DNA from: Lysobacterales bacterium
GTDB taxonomy: Bacteria; Pseudomonadota; Gammaproteobacteria; Xanthomonadales; Marinicellaceae
Reading direction: 5' to 3'
Assembly: GCA_027067055.1 (NCBI GenBank)
Contig: JAMOMK010000010.1
Span: forward strand, 1 to 57,580
Length of the DNA: 57,580 bases
The position numbers and the translations under genes are program-made. Below are positions 1 through 8,228 of the stretch, in pieces. A model generated the notes under the pieces. The model was given only the letters and a program-made list of their open reading frames with translations, did no database searches and was not told the origin of the DNA. Numbering within the stretch: position 1 is the stretch's first letter; each line of letters starts with the position of its first letter.

Positions 1-51
1 AAAGAGCTAGGGGAATTCAAGATACTGAATATTTTAAGCTTAAAATTAGAC

Positions 52-72
52 AGTCATCTTTAAAAGATGACT
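52..72. terminator. AT-rich hairpin
   Basis: AGTCATC at 52-58 pairs with GATGACT at 66-72 around a TTTAAAA loop. It lies about 150 bases downstream of the leftward GNAT gene and could end its transcript. There is no strong T-run, so the role is uncertain. Confidence 0.3.
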
Positions 73-93
73 CGTCAATGTTCTATGCTCAGC

Positions 94-127
94 ATCCTTT
101 TTTACTCACCTAAGCGGTGAAGAGCCA
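94..127 (+). repeat. 34-bp dispersed repeat, copy 1
   Basis: This segment contains a small hairpin (TCACC-TAAGC-GGTGA) and ends in GAAGAGCCA. An inverted copy lies at 4204-4238 with about two mismatches and one indel. The two copies bracket the two GNAT genes and the BspA-like gene. Confidence 0.6.
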
Positions 128-128
128 A

Positions 129-225
129 AACTAAAGTCACCTCATTGGTGATGAAGCTTTTTCTGGATTTTCTAGGTGCATCAAGGATTTGTGCTATCAT
201 TGTATTTCACTATAGGGATTAGGGT
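129..225 (+). mobile_element. 5'-truncated copy of the 165-bp MITE-like element (subfamily I)
   Basis: The central palindrome (TCACC-TCATT-GGTGA) and the right half match the complete element at 13274-13438, but the left arm is missing. The right terminal repeat is degenerate (TATAGGGATTAGGGT). The TAA stop of the leftward GNAT gene overlaps the last base of the element. Confidence 0.6.
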
Positions 226-671
226 TATACTTTAAGGAAATAGGCAAATTCACTGTTCTTTGTATAGCCTAATGATTCATATAAAGCTTGAGCGCGCTTA
301 TTGTCAGCAGAAGTTTCCAGCCCAATGCCTTTAGTGTGAGTTTGGATAGCGTGTTCTTTGGCTTTATTCAATAACAATGTGCCGATACCAGATGAGCGCA
401 AATTGGGTGAAACAAATAAATCATTTAAAATCCAACTGCGTTGTACTGAGACAGAAGAAAAATTGGGAAATAACTGGGTAAAACCTAAATAATCACCTTG
501 TTCATTTATAGCATAAAAAATAACACTTTCTTTATTATCAAAACGTTCGGTAATAAACTCCAGTGCCAACTCATAATCATTGGCTTGCTTATAAAATACC
601 CGATAGGCATTAAAAAGATGGGCAATTTCTTGCAAATCTTTTTGCTCAGCTTGTTTAATTTCAATTGTCAT
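225..671 (-). CDS. GNAT family N-acetyltransferase
   Basis: This predicted cytoplasmic acetyl-CoA-dependent acetyltransferase has 148 residues from the ATG at 671. The substrate is unknown. The acetyl-CoA pyrophosphate-binding motif R-x-x-G-I-G is at about residues 92-97, followed by the family's typical N-K-R-A-Q-A-L-Y-E-x-L-G-Y segment near 124-136. The frame opens upstream to 695, but the ATG at 671 overlaps the stop of the upstream gene in an ATGA, which supports it as the start and suggests translational coupling. The stop codon lies at the edge of a partial MITE-like element. Family assignment is firm; function is open. Confidence 0.85.
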   Translation of the reverse strand: MTIEIKQAEQKDLQEIAHLFNAYRVFYKQANDYELALEFITERFDNKESVIFYAINEQGDYLGFTQLFPNFSSVSVQRSWILNDLFVSPNLRSSGIGTLLLNKAKEHAIQTHTKGIGLETSADNKRAQALYESLGYTKNSEFAYFLKV

Positions 672-1198
672 TCTTTCATCACTTTTACTTGCCACTCTTC
701 TTTTAAAATACCATAACGAATACTATCATAATATTTTCCTTGCCACAAACGACATTTCCGCATACAAGCTTCCTGTTGCATACCGAGTTTTTCAGCCAAC
801 TTCATCATGCCAATATTCGCCGACCAAGTAGTTAAACCTATCCTGACCAAGTCCATTGTGTTAAATAAGTGATTAATCCACAATACCAGCGCTTGCTTGC
901 CGTAGCCTTTGCCCCAATGTTCTGACTCATAGATACAAAGCCCAATCTCTAACCAATTCGACTCCTCATGTTCCCAATAATAACAGGCATCACCAATTAA
1001 ATCACCATCAAGAAAAATCCCTGTCCTATTGGATAAGTTATGCTTAACCACAAACTCATCAAGAGCCACCCGCTTTAACGGAAAATAAGGAGCGTTAAGC
1101 TTTTTCCACTCTGGATCTTCTTCGTCATAAATAAGATGCCAATGTTGTATTTTTTCAAACTTATTCAGGTCTTTAAGGCTAATCACTCCTTTCTTCAT
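668..1198 (-). CDS. GNAT family N-acetyltransferase, RimJ/RimL-like
   Basis: This 176-residue acetyltransferase resembles the group that acetylates ribosomal protein N-termini or small molecules. The acetyl-CoA loop H-W-G-K-G-Y-G-K-Q-A-L is at residues 94-104, and a S-A-N-x-x-M-x-x-x-E-K-L-G-M segment near 127-140 matches the RimJ/RimL fold. Its ATG directly abuts the TAA of the upstream BspA-like gene and its stop overlaps the next GNAT gene by 4 nt, so all three may be co-transcribed. A GGAG lies just inside the reading frame, so a slightly later start cannot be excluded. The real substrate is not deducible. Confidence 0.85.
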   Translation of the reverse strand: MKKGVISLKDLNKFEKIQHWHLIYDEEDPEWKKLNAPYFPLKRVALDEFVVKHNLSNRTGIFLDGDLIGDACYYWEHEESNWLEIGLCIYESEHWGKGYGKQALVLWINHLFNTMDLVRIGLTTWSANIGMMKLAEKLGMQQEACMRKCRLWQGKYYDSIRYGILKEEWQVKVMKE

Positions 1199-3880
1199 TT
1201 ATTCAAACCCATTTGAAAACATATTACAACTGTAACCTCCATCATTAATAGTCCAATTATAGTTGTTAACTAAAAGCCAACGTGCACCAACTGCTAATGG
1301 ATCACAATACTGAGTGGTTCCAACATTCAATGATAAGCCAGCATTAACATTTTGTCCTGCAAAATTAATGAGGATATCATCGTACAATGGTGTAGGTATC
1401 GATATACCATAAAAAGCACCATCTATATTAAGAAGACTACCAATATCCCATTTATCAATATCAATTGGAACATTTGTAGAGCGATCGTAAATATGAGACA
1501 TATTAGTGACAGAGGAGGTATCCCACTCACTTGTATCTATTGATAAATTTTGCGACCAATTTAACATATAGCTCATATTGGTCACTGATGAAGTATTCCA
1601 GTTACTAGTATTAATAGTTGTATTTTTACTACCTTCAAACATTGTAAACATACTCGTCACAGATGAGGTATTCCAACTACTAGTATCAATAGAAAAGTCT
1701 ACCACTCCTTTAAACATACCCGTCATGTCAGTAACTGATATTGTATCCCATTGGCTTGTATCTAAAGTTAAGTTAATACTTCGATCGAATATATGCTGCA
1801 TATCTGTGACTAGCGAAGTATTCCAACCATTAGTTGCAATAGATATGTTCTGGCTTCTTTCAAACATATGTTGCATAAATTTTAAAGAAGAAGTATCCCA
1901 GTTTGATGTATCAATTGTTGCACCAACAGTTTCTTCAAACATATATGCCATGTTCTCAACTAGTGAAGTATCCCAATCAGTTGTATTTAAGGATATACCA
2001 TCATAATTACCACTGAAAATTGAGTACATGGTAATGACAGATGAGGTATCCCAAACACTTGTGTCAATATTAATGTTTTTAGCATGCCTAAACATAAAAT
2101 TCATATCAGTTACAGATGAAGTATTCCAATCACTTGAATCAATTAATATATTATCACTGATGTAGAACATATCACTCATATTAGTAACAGATGAGGTATC
2201 CCAACCATTACTGGTTATTGATGTATTTATACTGTATTGAAATAAACTATTCATGTCTGTTACTAAAGATGTATCCCAGCCTGATGTATTAACAATTAAA
2301 TCTTTACAACCATAAAACATCTCACTCATATTTGTTAACGAAGAGGTATCCCAAAAGCTAACATCAAGACTAACATTCGACAATCCGCTAAAGATACGAC
2401 TCATATCTGTAACTGATGATGTATTCCACGAGCTAATTTTTAATTCTATATATTCCAAACCATTAAACATTCCATTCATGTCAGTTACTAAGGATGTATT
2501 CCAAGAATTAGCATTGAACCGTGTTATTCCAGAGCTTTCAAACATTTTACTCATATTTAATGCTGATGAAGTGTTCCAAGAGCTAATCTCAGGATTTGCA
2601 AAGCGTGCACTTTGAAACATATTCTGAAAACTAGTCACTTCAGAAAAATCAGGACTATCTGAAGCTGAAATAAGCATTTGATTAGCACCTCTAAATGCAT
2701 TTTTCATTGATTTCCACTGACTAGTCCCCCAGTTATTTAAGAGCAAAATTTTTACTCTATCTGAAGGACTTTCCCCAAAACTAATTGCAGGAAACCCCAT
2801 ACCAGTAGAATTATCATGCTTTATTGCAATGATATGAGTACCATTGGAATTATAGTTACATGTGTAATCTGATTGCACGGCTGATGCCTCTAACACACCA
2901 TCGTTGTCACAATCAATTGAATAGTTATATCCACTTATTGCAAAGTTTGTAGCAATAGTAAAAGAATCTCCCTGAATGGTTATAATTAAATCATCTGGAT
3001 TAGTATTTTTACAATACTTTCCTAAGTCACTAATGCTCCACCCTCTATTAATTAATATTGCTCTGGCATTTTCTGCTGTTGTACTGCAGTATTGAGAATA
3101 ACTAGCATTTAAAGTTACATTATTTATGAGGCTGTCTTGTGACAAGTTCAGCAAAAAAGAGTCATACTGAACTGTAGGTATTATCATTTTATCAAAAGCA
3201 CGATACATATTGCTTAATTGAGGCAAATGCCATTGACTAATATCAAAACTTACATTTTTAGACTCCGAAAAACTAAAACTCATGTCTTCTAAGGATTGTA
3301 GATTCCATATACTGGTATCAATTTCTATATTAATTGCTTTTCTAAATATATCTCTCATTGTAATTACAGATGAAACATCCCAATCACGTGAATTTATTGA
3401 TAAGTTTACTGCATAGGTAAACATTAAATTCATTGAATATACCTGAGAAAAATTTGGTGTGTCTAAAGCATTGAAAACAATGTTTCTTGCTTTAAAAAAC
3501 GCATAGTCCATATTTTTCCAATGGCTAGTACCCCACTGATCTAACGAAATAAATTTCCTAATATCTGTATTTGGTTTAAAATAAAGTGCAGGAAAGCCAT
3601 CACCCGTCACAGCATCGTGAATAATACGAATGGTGTATATACCTGCTTGCGCATAATCACAGGTATAAGCACCCGTTAAACCACTGGCCTCAACAATACC
3701 ATCATTATCACAATCTACTGCATAGTCATAAACCTCATCGGGATTAATGGGTAGAGTAAATTGATTAAGATTCGAGACACCATAGTTATCTGATTTTATG
3801 GTGATTATAAAATCATCGGGTGATGCATATGTGACTTGTGTGAAAGCAATTAATATTAATAGTGCCGACAGGTTTTTCAT
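1199..3880 (-). CDS. BspA-like (DUF285) repeat surface protein with C-terminal NGFE
   Basis: This is a predicted secreted or cell-surface protein of 893 residues. I start it at the ATG at 3880 because it begins a clear signal peptide (M-K-N-L-S-A-L-L-I-L-I-A-F...T-Y-A) and has GGATACC just upstream; the frame opens to 3934. The mature part has two modules. Each starts with an (S/N)-P-D-D-(F/L)-I-I-T-I segment and a D-C-D-N-D-G motif, and ends with a Y-C...W-(S/T)-I element. Between them lie about 20 repeats of the W-(D/N)-T-S-(S/L)-V-T-(D/N)-M-x-x-M-F type, the BspA/DUF285 leucine-rich-like repeat. BspA proteins bind host or matrix proteins in other bacteria; the ligand here is unknown. The last residues are M-F-S-N-G-F-E. 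It is a paralogue of the gene at 31198-33804. Confidence 0.85.
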   Translation of the reverse strand: MKNLSALLILIAFTQVTYASPDDFIITIKSDNYGVSNLNQFTLPINPDEVYDYAVDCDNDGIVEASGLTGAYTCDYAQAGIYTIRIIHDAVTGDGFPALYFKPNTDIRKFISLDQWGTSHWKNMDYAFFKARNIVFNALDTPNFSQVYSMNLMFTYAVNLSINSRDWDVSSVITMRDIFRKAINIEIDTSIWNLQSLEDMSFSFSESKNVSFDISQWHLPQLSNMYRAFDKMIIPTVQYDSFLLNLSQDSLINNVTLNASYSQYCSTTAENARAILINRGWSISDLGKYCKNTNPDDLIITIQGDSFTIATNFAISGYNYSIDCDNDGVLEASAVQSDYTCNYNSNGTHIIAIKHDNSTGMGFPAISFGESPSDRVKILLLNNWGTSQWKSMKNAFRGANQMLISASDSPDFSEVTSFQNMFQSARFANPEISSWNTSSALNMSKMFESSGITRFNANSWNTSLVTDMNGMFNGLEYIELKISSWNTSSVTDMSRIFSGLSNVSLDVSFWDTSSLTNMSEMFYGCKDLIVNTSGWDTSLVTDMNSLFQYSINTSITSNGWDTSSVTNMSDMFYISDNILIDSSDWNTSSVTDMNFMFRHAKNINIDTSVWDTSSVITMYSIFSGNYDGISLNTTDWDTSLVENMAYMFEETVGATIDTSNWDTSSLKFMQHMFERSQNISIATNGWNTSLVTDMQHIFDRSINLTLDTSQWDTISVTDMTGMFKGVVDFSIDTSSWNTSSVTSMFTMFEGSKNTTINTSNWNTSSVTNMSYMLNWSQNLSIDTSEWDTSSVTNMSHIYDRSTNVPIDIDKWDIGSLLNIDGAFYGISIPTPLYDDILINFAGQNVNAGLSLNVGTTQYCDPLAVGARWLLVNNYNWTINDGGYSCNMFSNGFE

Positions 3881-4446
3881 AAGGTATCCATATTCTAGTG
3901 ACGTGATTATAAAGGGTTTATTCTTATCTGACAAGATTTGAAGCGTAGTCTAAACCACGAATTCTCATAATTTTAATTTCATCTTTTACTGTTAAAATTA
4001 AATATTGTTTTCAATAGCGCAATAATCAACTACATGGCTATGTACTTAACTCCTGTTCCACCTTTTAATATGTGGTTAAGTATTTTAGGCTATTTAGGGT
4101 TGTTGGCTTTAGCCAACCTTTTCAAATATTGACTAAACTCAACAACCCATTTGAATTACTTAAAAGTAACACACTGATTTACAATAAATTTTATAACATT
4201 CTATGGCTCTTCACCGCTTATGTGAGTAAATAAAGGATACGAGTACAAACTTAATCTACTGTAATATAAGGTTTACCACAACTTTATAGCCAGAAGAGTA
4301 AATGAGTACAAGTATCCCCAAACATATTTTAGGTATAAACGCCCAAGTACTCATTGTTGATGTAAATCCATCTTATTAGATTGTTTTAATGATAACAGAT
4401 TTTCCTTAAATTCATCAGGTTTTTGTCTGAAAATTTCTGGTTTCAA
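3881..4446. other. Intergenic region without a supported gene
   Basis: This stretch separates two leftward genes. It contains a small inverted repeat (GTTGGC-TTTA-GCCAAC at 4102-4117, followed by CTTTTC on the plus strand) and the inverted 34-bp repeat at 4204-4238. A 32-codon ORF at 4034-4132 has no ribosome-binding site. I see no convincing gene. Confidence 0.5.
4204..4238 (-). repeat. 34-bp dispersed repeat, copy 2 (inverted)
   Basis: Read on the minus strand it runs ATCCTTTATTTACTCACATA followed by AGCGGTGAAGAGCCA, closely matching 94-127. The pair forms inverted repeats around the 4-kb BspA/GNAT block. Confidence 0.6.
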
Positions 4447-4974
4447 CTAACACCACAATTCCTCATCAGTTTCATCGGTAAACCGTGCGACCACAAACAA
4501 CCAATCGGATAAGCGGTTTAGAAACACAAGTAACAGAGGATTAAACTCATGAGTTTGGTTGACTGCTACCAAAGTACGCTCAGCTCGACGGCAGATACTG
4601 CGAGCCATGTGAATGCGTGCGGTAAGTTCACTGCCTGTTGGTAAGATAAAGTTTTTGAGCGGTTTCAGCTGCTTATTGTAGTTTTCGACTAGGCCTTCAA
4701 TTTCTTCTATGGCTTGCTGTGAAATTAATATTGAACCCTCTAGGCACAAGTCTCCACCGACATTAAATAAATTGTGTTGTAAGTTATTTAATTCTTTGTC
4801 TAAGTCTTTGTTATTGCACACCACTCTAGCCAGACCAATGGCACTATTAAATTCATCAATTGTACCAATCACTTCAATTATTTCATCTGCTTTGGAAACC
4901 CGTTTATTACCCATTAAACCTGTTGTTCCATCATCACCTGTTTTGGTGATAATTTTACTTAATCTATTACCCAT
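4447..4974 (-). CDS. PduO-type cob(I)alamin adenosyltransferase
   Basis: This enzyme transfers the 5'-deoxyadenosyl group of ATP to cob(I)alamin, making adenosylcobalamin in the cytoplasm. The protein has 175 residues, normal for the family. The N-terminal ATP-binding motif T-K-T-G-D-D-G-T-T-G-L is at residues 10-20, and the conserved R-R-A-E-R segment is at 129-133. It is transcribed divergently from gcvT across a 77-bp gap. No corrinoid synthesis genes are in the window, so it probably serves salvage of imported corrinoid (inference). The symbol varies between organisms (pduO, mmaB, yvqK), so I leave it blank. Confidence 0.93.
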   Translation of the reverse strand: MGNRLSKIITKTGDDGTTGLMGNKRVSKADEIIEVIGTIDEFNSAIGLARVVCNNKDLDKELNNLQHNLFNVGGDLCLEGSILISQQAIEEIEGLVENYNKQLKPLKNFILPTGSELTARIHMARSICRRAERTLVAVNQTHEFNPLLLVFLNRLSDWLFVVARFTDETDEELWC

Positions 4975-4991
4975 AAAATGTCCGATTTTAT

Positions 4992-5020
4992 TTGTTTATC
5001 GCATGAACTTTTAGTATAGT
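4992..5020 (+). promoter_or_regulatory. Predicted sigma-70 promoter of gcvT
   Basis: TTGTTT (4992-4997) and TATAGT (5015-5020) are separated by 17 bp, about 30 bases upstream of the gcvT GTG start. No glycine riboswitch fits in the short leader. Confidence 0.55.
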
Positions 5021-5051
5021 TCACGCAATTTAAAATTAGCAAGAGAGTACG

Positions 5052-6131
5052 GTGAAAAAAACTTATTTACACCAAGCGCATATTGATGCTGGCGCAAAAA
5101 TGGTTGATTTTGGCGGTTGGGATATGCCAATCAATTATGGTTCTCAAATTGAAGAACACCATGCTGTGCGACAGGACAAAGGCATGTTTGATGTTTCACA
5201 CATGACGATTGTTGATTTAAAAGGTCCTGAATCTGAATTATTCTTACTTAAAATTCTTGCCAATGATGCTCGAAAACTCACTGATGGCAAAGCACTTTAT
5301 AGCACCATGCTAAATGAAAAAGGCGGAATAATTGATGATTTAATCACTTACAAACGCGGTGATAACAATTACCGAATTGTGGTTAACGCTGGTACGCGAG
5401 AAAAAGATCTTGCTTGGTTTGAAAAACAAATCAAGACTTTTGATGCCAGCATTACAGAACGTCCAAAAGTTGCTATGCTTGCTGTGCAGGGTCCCAATGC
5501 TATAACCGCATGCCTTACCGTTTTACCTACAGATATTGCTACAACGTTATCAACTTTGAAAAAATTCTGTGCTATTGATGATGAAGGTTATTTTATTGGT
5601 CGTACTGGTTATACTGGTGAAGATGGTGTTGAAATTTTAGTACCCGAAGACAAAGTCATTGATCTTTGGAATAAGTTAATTGAAGCAGGTGTTAAACCTT
5701 GTGGTCTTGGTGCTCGCGACACTTTACGTTTAGAAGCGGGCATGCACCTTTATGGTCAAGACATGAATGAAGAAATAACGCCTTTAGAATGCGGTCTTGG
5801 ATGGACTGTTCGAAAAGAGGATTTTAATTTTATTGGAGCCGATGCTTTAACGGCTTTAAGAACCCAAGGTATTACAAAGAAAATGACTGGCGTTGTTTTA
5901 ACAGAACGTAGAATTTTACGTCACAATCAAGAGTTGGTTGATGAAAATGGTTTAACTGGTATAATCACCAGTGGTTCGTTTTCTCCTTCAGCCGAAGTTG
6001 CCATTGGCATGGCTATTGTTGATAAAAACATGGGCAAGAATGTTAAAGTTAAGATTAGAAAGAAAGAATTAGCTGTTAAATGTATAAAATTGCCATTCGT
6101 ACGTAATGGTAAAGTATTAATTGAAAAATAA
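5052..6131 (+). CDS. gcvT: Glycine cleavage system aminomethyltransferase (T protein)
   Basis: T protein releases ammonia from the aminomethyl group held on lipoylated H protein and passes the one-carbon unit to tetrahydrofolate. The 359 residues match the usual length. Family signatures include the N-terminal H-x-x-x-G-A-K-M-V-D-F-G-G-W-D-M-P, an E-E-H-x-A-V-R segment and G-R-T-G-Y-T-G-E-D-G near 192-201. The start is GTG, with AGAGAG a few bases upstream. It heads a gcvT-gcvH-gcvPA operon with gaps of 12 and 41 bp. Confidence 0.97.
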   Translation: MKKTYLHQAHIDAGAKMVDFGGWDMPINYGSQIEEHHAVRQDKGMFDVSHMTIVDLKGPESELFLLKILANDARKLTDGKALYSTMLNEKGGIIDDLITYKRGDNNYRIVVNAGTREKDLAWFEKQIKTFDASITERPKVAMLAVQGPNAITACLTVLPTDIATTLSTLKKFCAIDDEGYFIGRTGYTGEDGVEILVPEDKVIDLWNKLIEAGVKPCGLGARDTLRLEAGMHLYGQDMNEEITPLECGLGWTVRKEDFNFIGADALTALRTQGITKKMTGVVLTERRILRHNQELVDENGLTGIITSGSFSPSAEVAIGMAIVDKNMGKNVKVKIRKKELAVKCIKLPFVRNGKVLIEK

Positions 6132-6143
6132 AAGAGAACTATT

Positions 6144-6533
6144 ATGAGTTATGTACCTGATAATTTTAAATACGTAGAATCCCATGAGTGGATTGAAGTC
6201 CTAGACAACGGCAATGTCCGCATTGGTGTCACAGAACATGCACAAAGTTCATTAGGTGATATTGTTTTTGTTGAATTACCTGAAGAAGATTCTTACGCAA
6301 CAGGCGATGAATGCGGAGTGGTTGAGTCGGTTAAAACAGCTTCAGATATTTTTGCGCCGTTAACCGGAACTGTTGTTGCAGTTAATGATGCTTTAGAAGA
6401 TGCGCCTGAACTTATTAATGAAAACCCATACGATGATGGCTGGATTTTTGAAATGACAGTTGATAATGCTGATGAATTAAAAGATTTAATGACAGCAGAA
6501 GAGTACCGCAATTCGATAGAAGACGAAGAGTAA
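6144..6533 (+). CDS. gcvH: Glycine cleavage system H protein
   Basis: H protein is the lipoyl carrier that shuttles the aminomethyl intermediate between the P, T and L proteins. The 129-residue length is standard. The lipoylation site is Lys64 in V-V-E-S-V-K-T-A-S-D. It lies 12 bp after gcvT and 41 bp before gcvPA, clearly in the same operon. Confidence 0.97.
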   Translation: MSYVPDNFKYVESHEWIEVLDNGNVRIGVTEHAQSSLGDIVFVELPEEDSYATGDECGVVESVKTASDIFAPLTGTVVAVNDALEDAPELINENPYDDGWIFEMTVDNADELKDLMTAEEYRNSIEDEE

Positions 6534-6574
6534 ATTAATTACTTTGATTTAACTACAATATAAAGAGAAAATAC

Positions 6575-7933
6575 ATGCCATTTATACCACATACCAGTGA
6601 TGATATAAAAAACATGCTTGATGCCATTGGTGTCGAAAAAATTGCAAATCTATTTGATGAAATTCCAAAAGAGTTACTTATCGATGGCTTAACTCACGTG
6701 CCTTCACAAATGAATGAGATGCAGGTTTCACGTTTTATAAAAGACAAATCACGTGTTGACCATTCTTTAAAATGTTTTGCTGGTGGTGGTGCCTATGAAC
6801 ACCATATTCCTGCTGCTATTTGGCAATTAGCCACTCGTGGAGAGTTTTATACCGCTTACACGCCTTATCAAGCAGAAGTTTCGCAAGGTTCATTACAAGT
6901 CATTTACGAGTTTCAAACCATGATGGCAAAACTCACTGGCATGGAGGTCAGCAATGCATCTATGTATGATGGTGCATCGGCTTTGGCTGAAGCTGCTTTA
7001 ATGGCTGTAAGAGCCAACCGTAAATCAAAATCTAAAGTCATCTTAGTTCCACGGACTGTCAACCCAGTTTACCGCGAAGTGTTACACAATATCGTACACA
7101 ACCAAAACATTAAAATAGTGGATGTTGATTTTGATACTACAACGGGCAAGGTTAGTTTGGAAAACCTGTCTCAATACAGTGACGAAGACATCACCGCTTT
7201 AGTTATTCCACAACCGAATAATTTTGGCATATTTGAAGATGTCGATGCTTTAACCGATTGGGCACATGCCAAAAAGACGTTTACCATAGCTGTAGTCAAT
7301 CCTACTTCCCTTGCTTTACTTAAAGCACCGGGTCAATGGGGCACAGATGGTGTTGATATTTGTGTTGGTGAAGGACAACCTTTAGGCGTACCATTATCAT
7401 CAGGCGGTCCTTATTTTGGATTTATGACAACAAGACAAAAATATATTCGCAATATGCCCGGTCGAATCGTTGGAGAAACCACTGATTTAGATGATAAACG
7501 TGGTTACACCCTCGCCTTTCAAGCCCGTGAACAACATATTCGACGAGCAAAAGCCACGTCAAATATCTGTACCAACCAAGGATTAATGGTCACGGGTGCA
7601 ACTATATATATGGCATTATTGGGTGAAAAAGGCTTAAAAGAAGTAGCCACTGTTTGCATGCAAAACTCTACATACCTGAAACTGAAGCTTAAAGAAGCAG
7701 GCATCCATGTTTTATTCGACAGCCCAAATTTTCATGAACTGGTTATACAAACTAATAAAAATACACAAGAAATTATAGATGCTTTAGCTCAGCAAGAGAT
7801 TATAGCAGGTGTTAATTTGTCTAACTTTTATCCCGAGTTTGGTAACATAATGTCAATCTGTGTAACTGAAACAAAAACTCAGCAAGACATTGATAATTAT
7901 ATCAAATCTTTATGTGACTATTTAGCGTATTAA
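6575..7933 (+). CDS. gcvPA: Glycine dehydrogenase (decarboxylating) subunit 1 (P1 protein)
   Basis: This is the first subunit of the two-subunit glycine decarboxylase (P protein), with 452 residues. Recognisable segments are M-P-F-I-P-H-T at the start, S-M-Y-D-G-A-S-A near 129-136 and the C-V-G-E-G-Q-P-L-G-V-P region. P1 lacks the PLP-binding lysine, which resides in P2 (GcvPB). Normally gcvPB follows directly; here the next 295 bp hold only a hairpin and a degenerate MITE, then an unrelated gene on the other strand. P2 must be encoded elsewhere or the pathway is incomplete. Confidence 0.95.
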   Translation: MPFIPHTSDDIKNMLDAIGVEKIANLFDEIPKELLIDGLTHVPSQMNEMQVSRFIKDKSRVDHSLKCFAGGGAYEHHIPAAIWQLATRGEFYTAYTPYQAEVSQGSLQVIYEFQTMMAKLTGMEVSNASMYDGASALAEAALMAVRANRKSKSKVILVPRTVNPVYREVLHNIVHNQNIKIVDVDFDTTTGKVSLENLSQYSDEDITALVIPQPNNFGIFEDVDALTDWAHAKKTFTIAVVNPTSLALLKAPGQWGTDGVDICVGEGQPLGVPLSSGGPYFGFMTTRQKYIRNMPGRIVGETTDLDDKRGYTLAFQAREQHIRRAKATSNICTNQGLMVTGATIYMALLGEKGLKEVATVCMQNSTYLKLKLKEAGIHVLFDSPNFHELVIQTNKNTQEIIDALAQQEIIAGVNLSNFYPEFGNIMSICVTETKTQQDIDNYIKSLCDYLAY

Positions 7934-8024
7934 TGTTTAAATTCAAGGCTTTGATTATTAAACACTAACTCCGAAGCAATACTTGAAGATATATCTTATT
8001 TTTTACATGAGCTTATATTAACCC

Positions 8025-8041
8025 TGCAGTATATTACTGCA
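8025..8041 (+). terminator. Hairpin after gcvPA
   Basis: TGCAGTA pairs with TACTGCA around TAT, preceded by TTAACCC. A second hairpin, GTGGG...CCCAC at 8071-8087, is followed by a T-run within 10 bases. Either could end the gcv transcript. The first resembles the stronger AACCCTG hairpins at 21182 and 39168. Confidence 0.4.
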
Positions 8042-8109
8042 CTACAGAGGTATATGCATAACTAAAAACGGTGGGAATGTAGCCCACATTGGCTATTTTT
8101 CCTCTAAAA

Positions 8110-8204
8110 ACCAAACTATAGAATGGTGGTTAGTCATTTTTTGGATTTGCTAGGCGTGCTAAGGGCTTGTGTTCTAACCGTGTTTTCTATATCGGGATTT
8201 GGGT
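8110..8204 (+). mobile_element. Internally deleted MITE-like element (subfamily II)
   Basis: From about 8128 to 8204 the sequence is nearly identical to the right half of the complete element at 39656-39820, ending in the same terminal repeat (TATATCGGGATTTGGGT). The left end is reduced to a degenerate ACCAAACTATAGAA. It lies where gcvPB would be expected. Confidence 0.7.
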
Positions 8205-8228
8205 AGTTTATAAAGCCAGAAAATAAGT

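Noticed and set aside
1578-2006. A 142-codon plus-strand ORF opposite the BspA-like gene
   Set aside because: It is a repetitive antisense shadow of the DUF285 repeats.
4034-4132. A 32-codon ORF with a hydrophobic stretch in the 3.9-4.4 kb gap
   Set aside because: It has no ribosome-binding site, and its hydrophobic part overlaps a small inverted repeat that explains the composition.
4975-5051. Possible glycine riboswitch upstream of gcvT
   Set aside because: The divergent gap is only 77 bp, a good sigma-70 promoter fills most of it, and no riboswitch core is visible.
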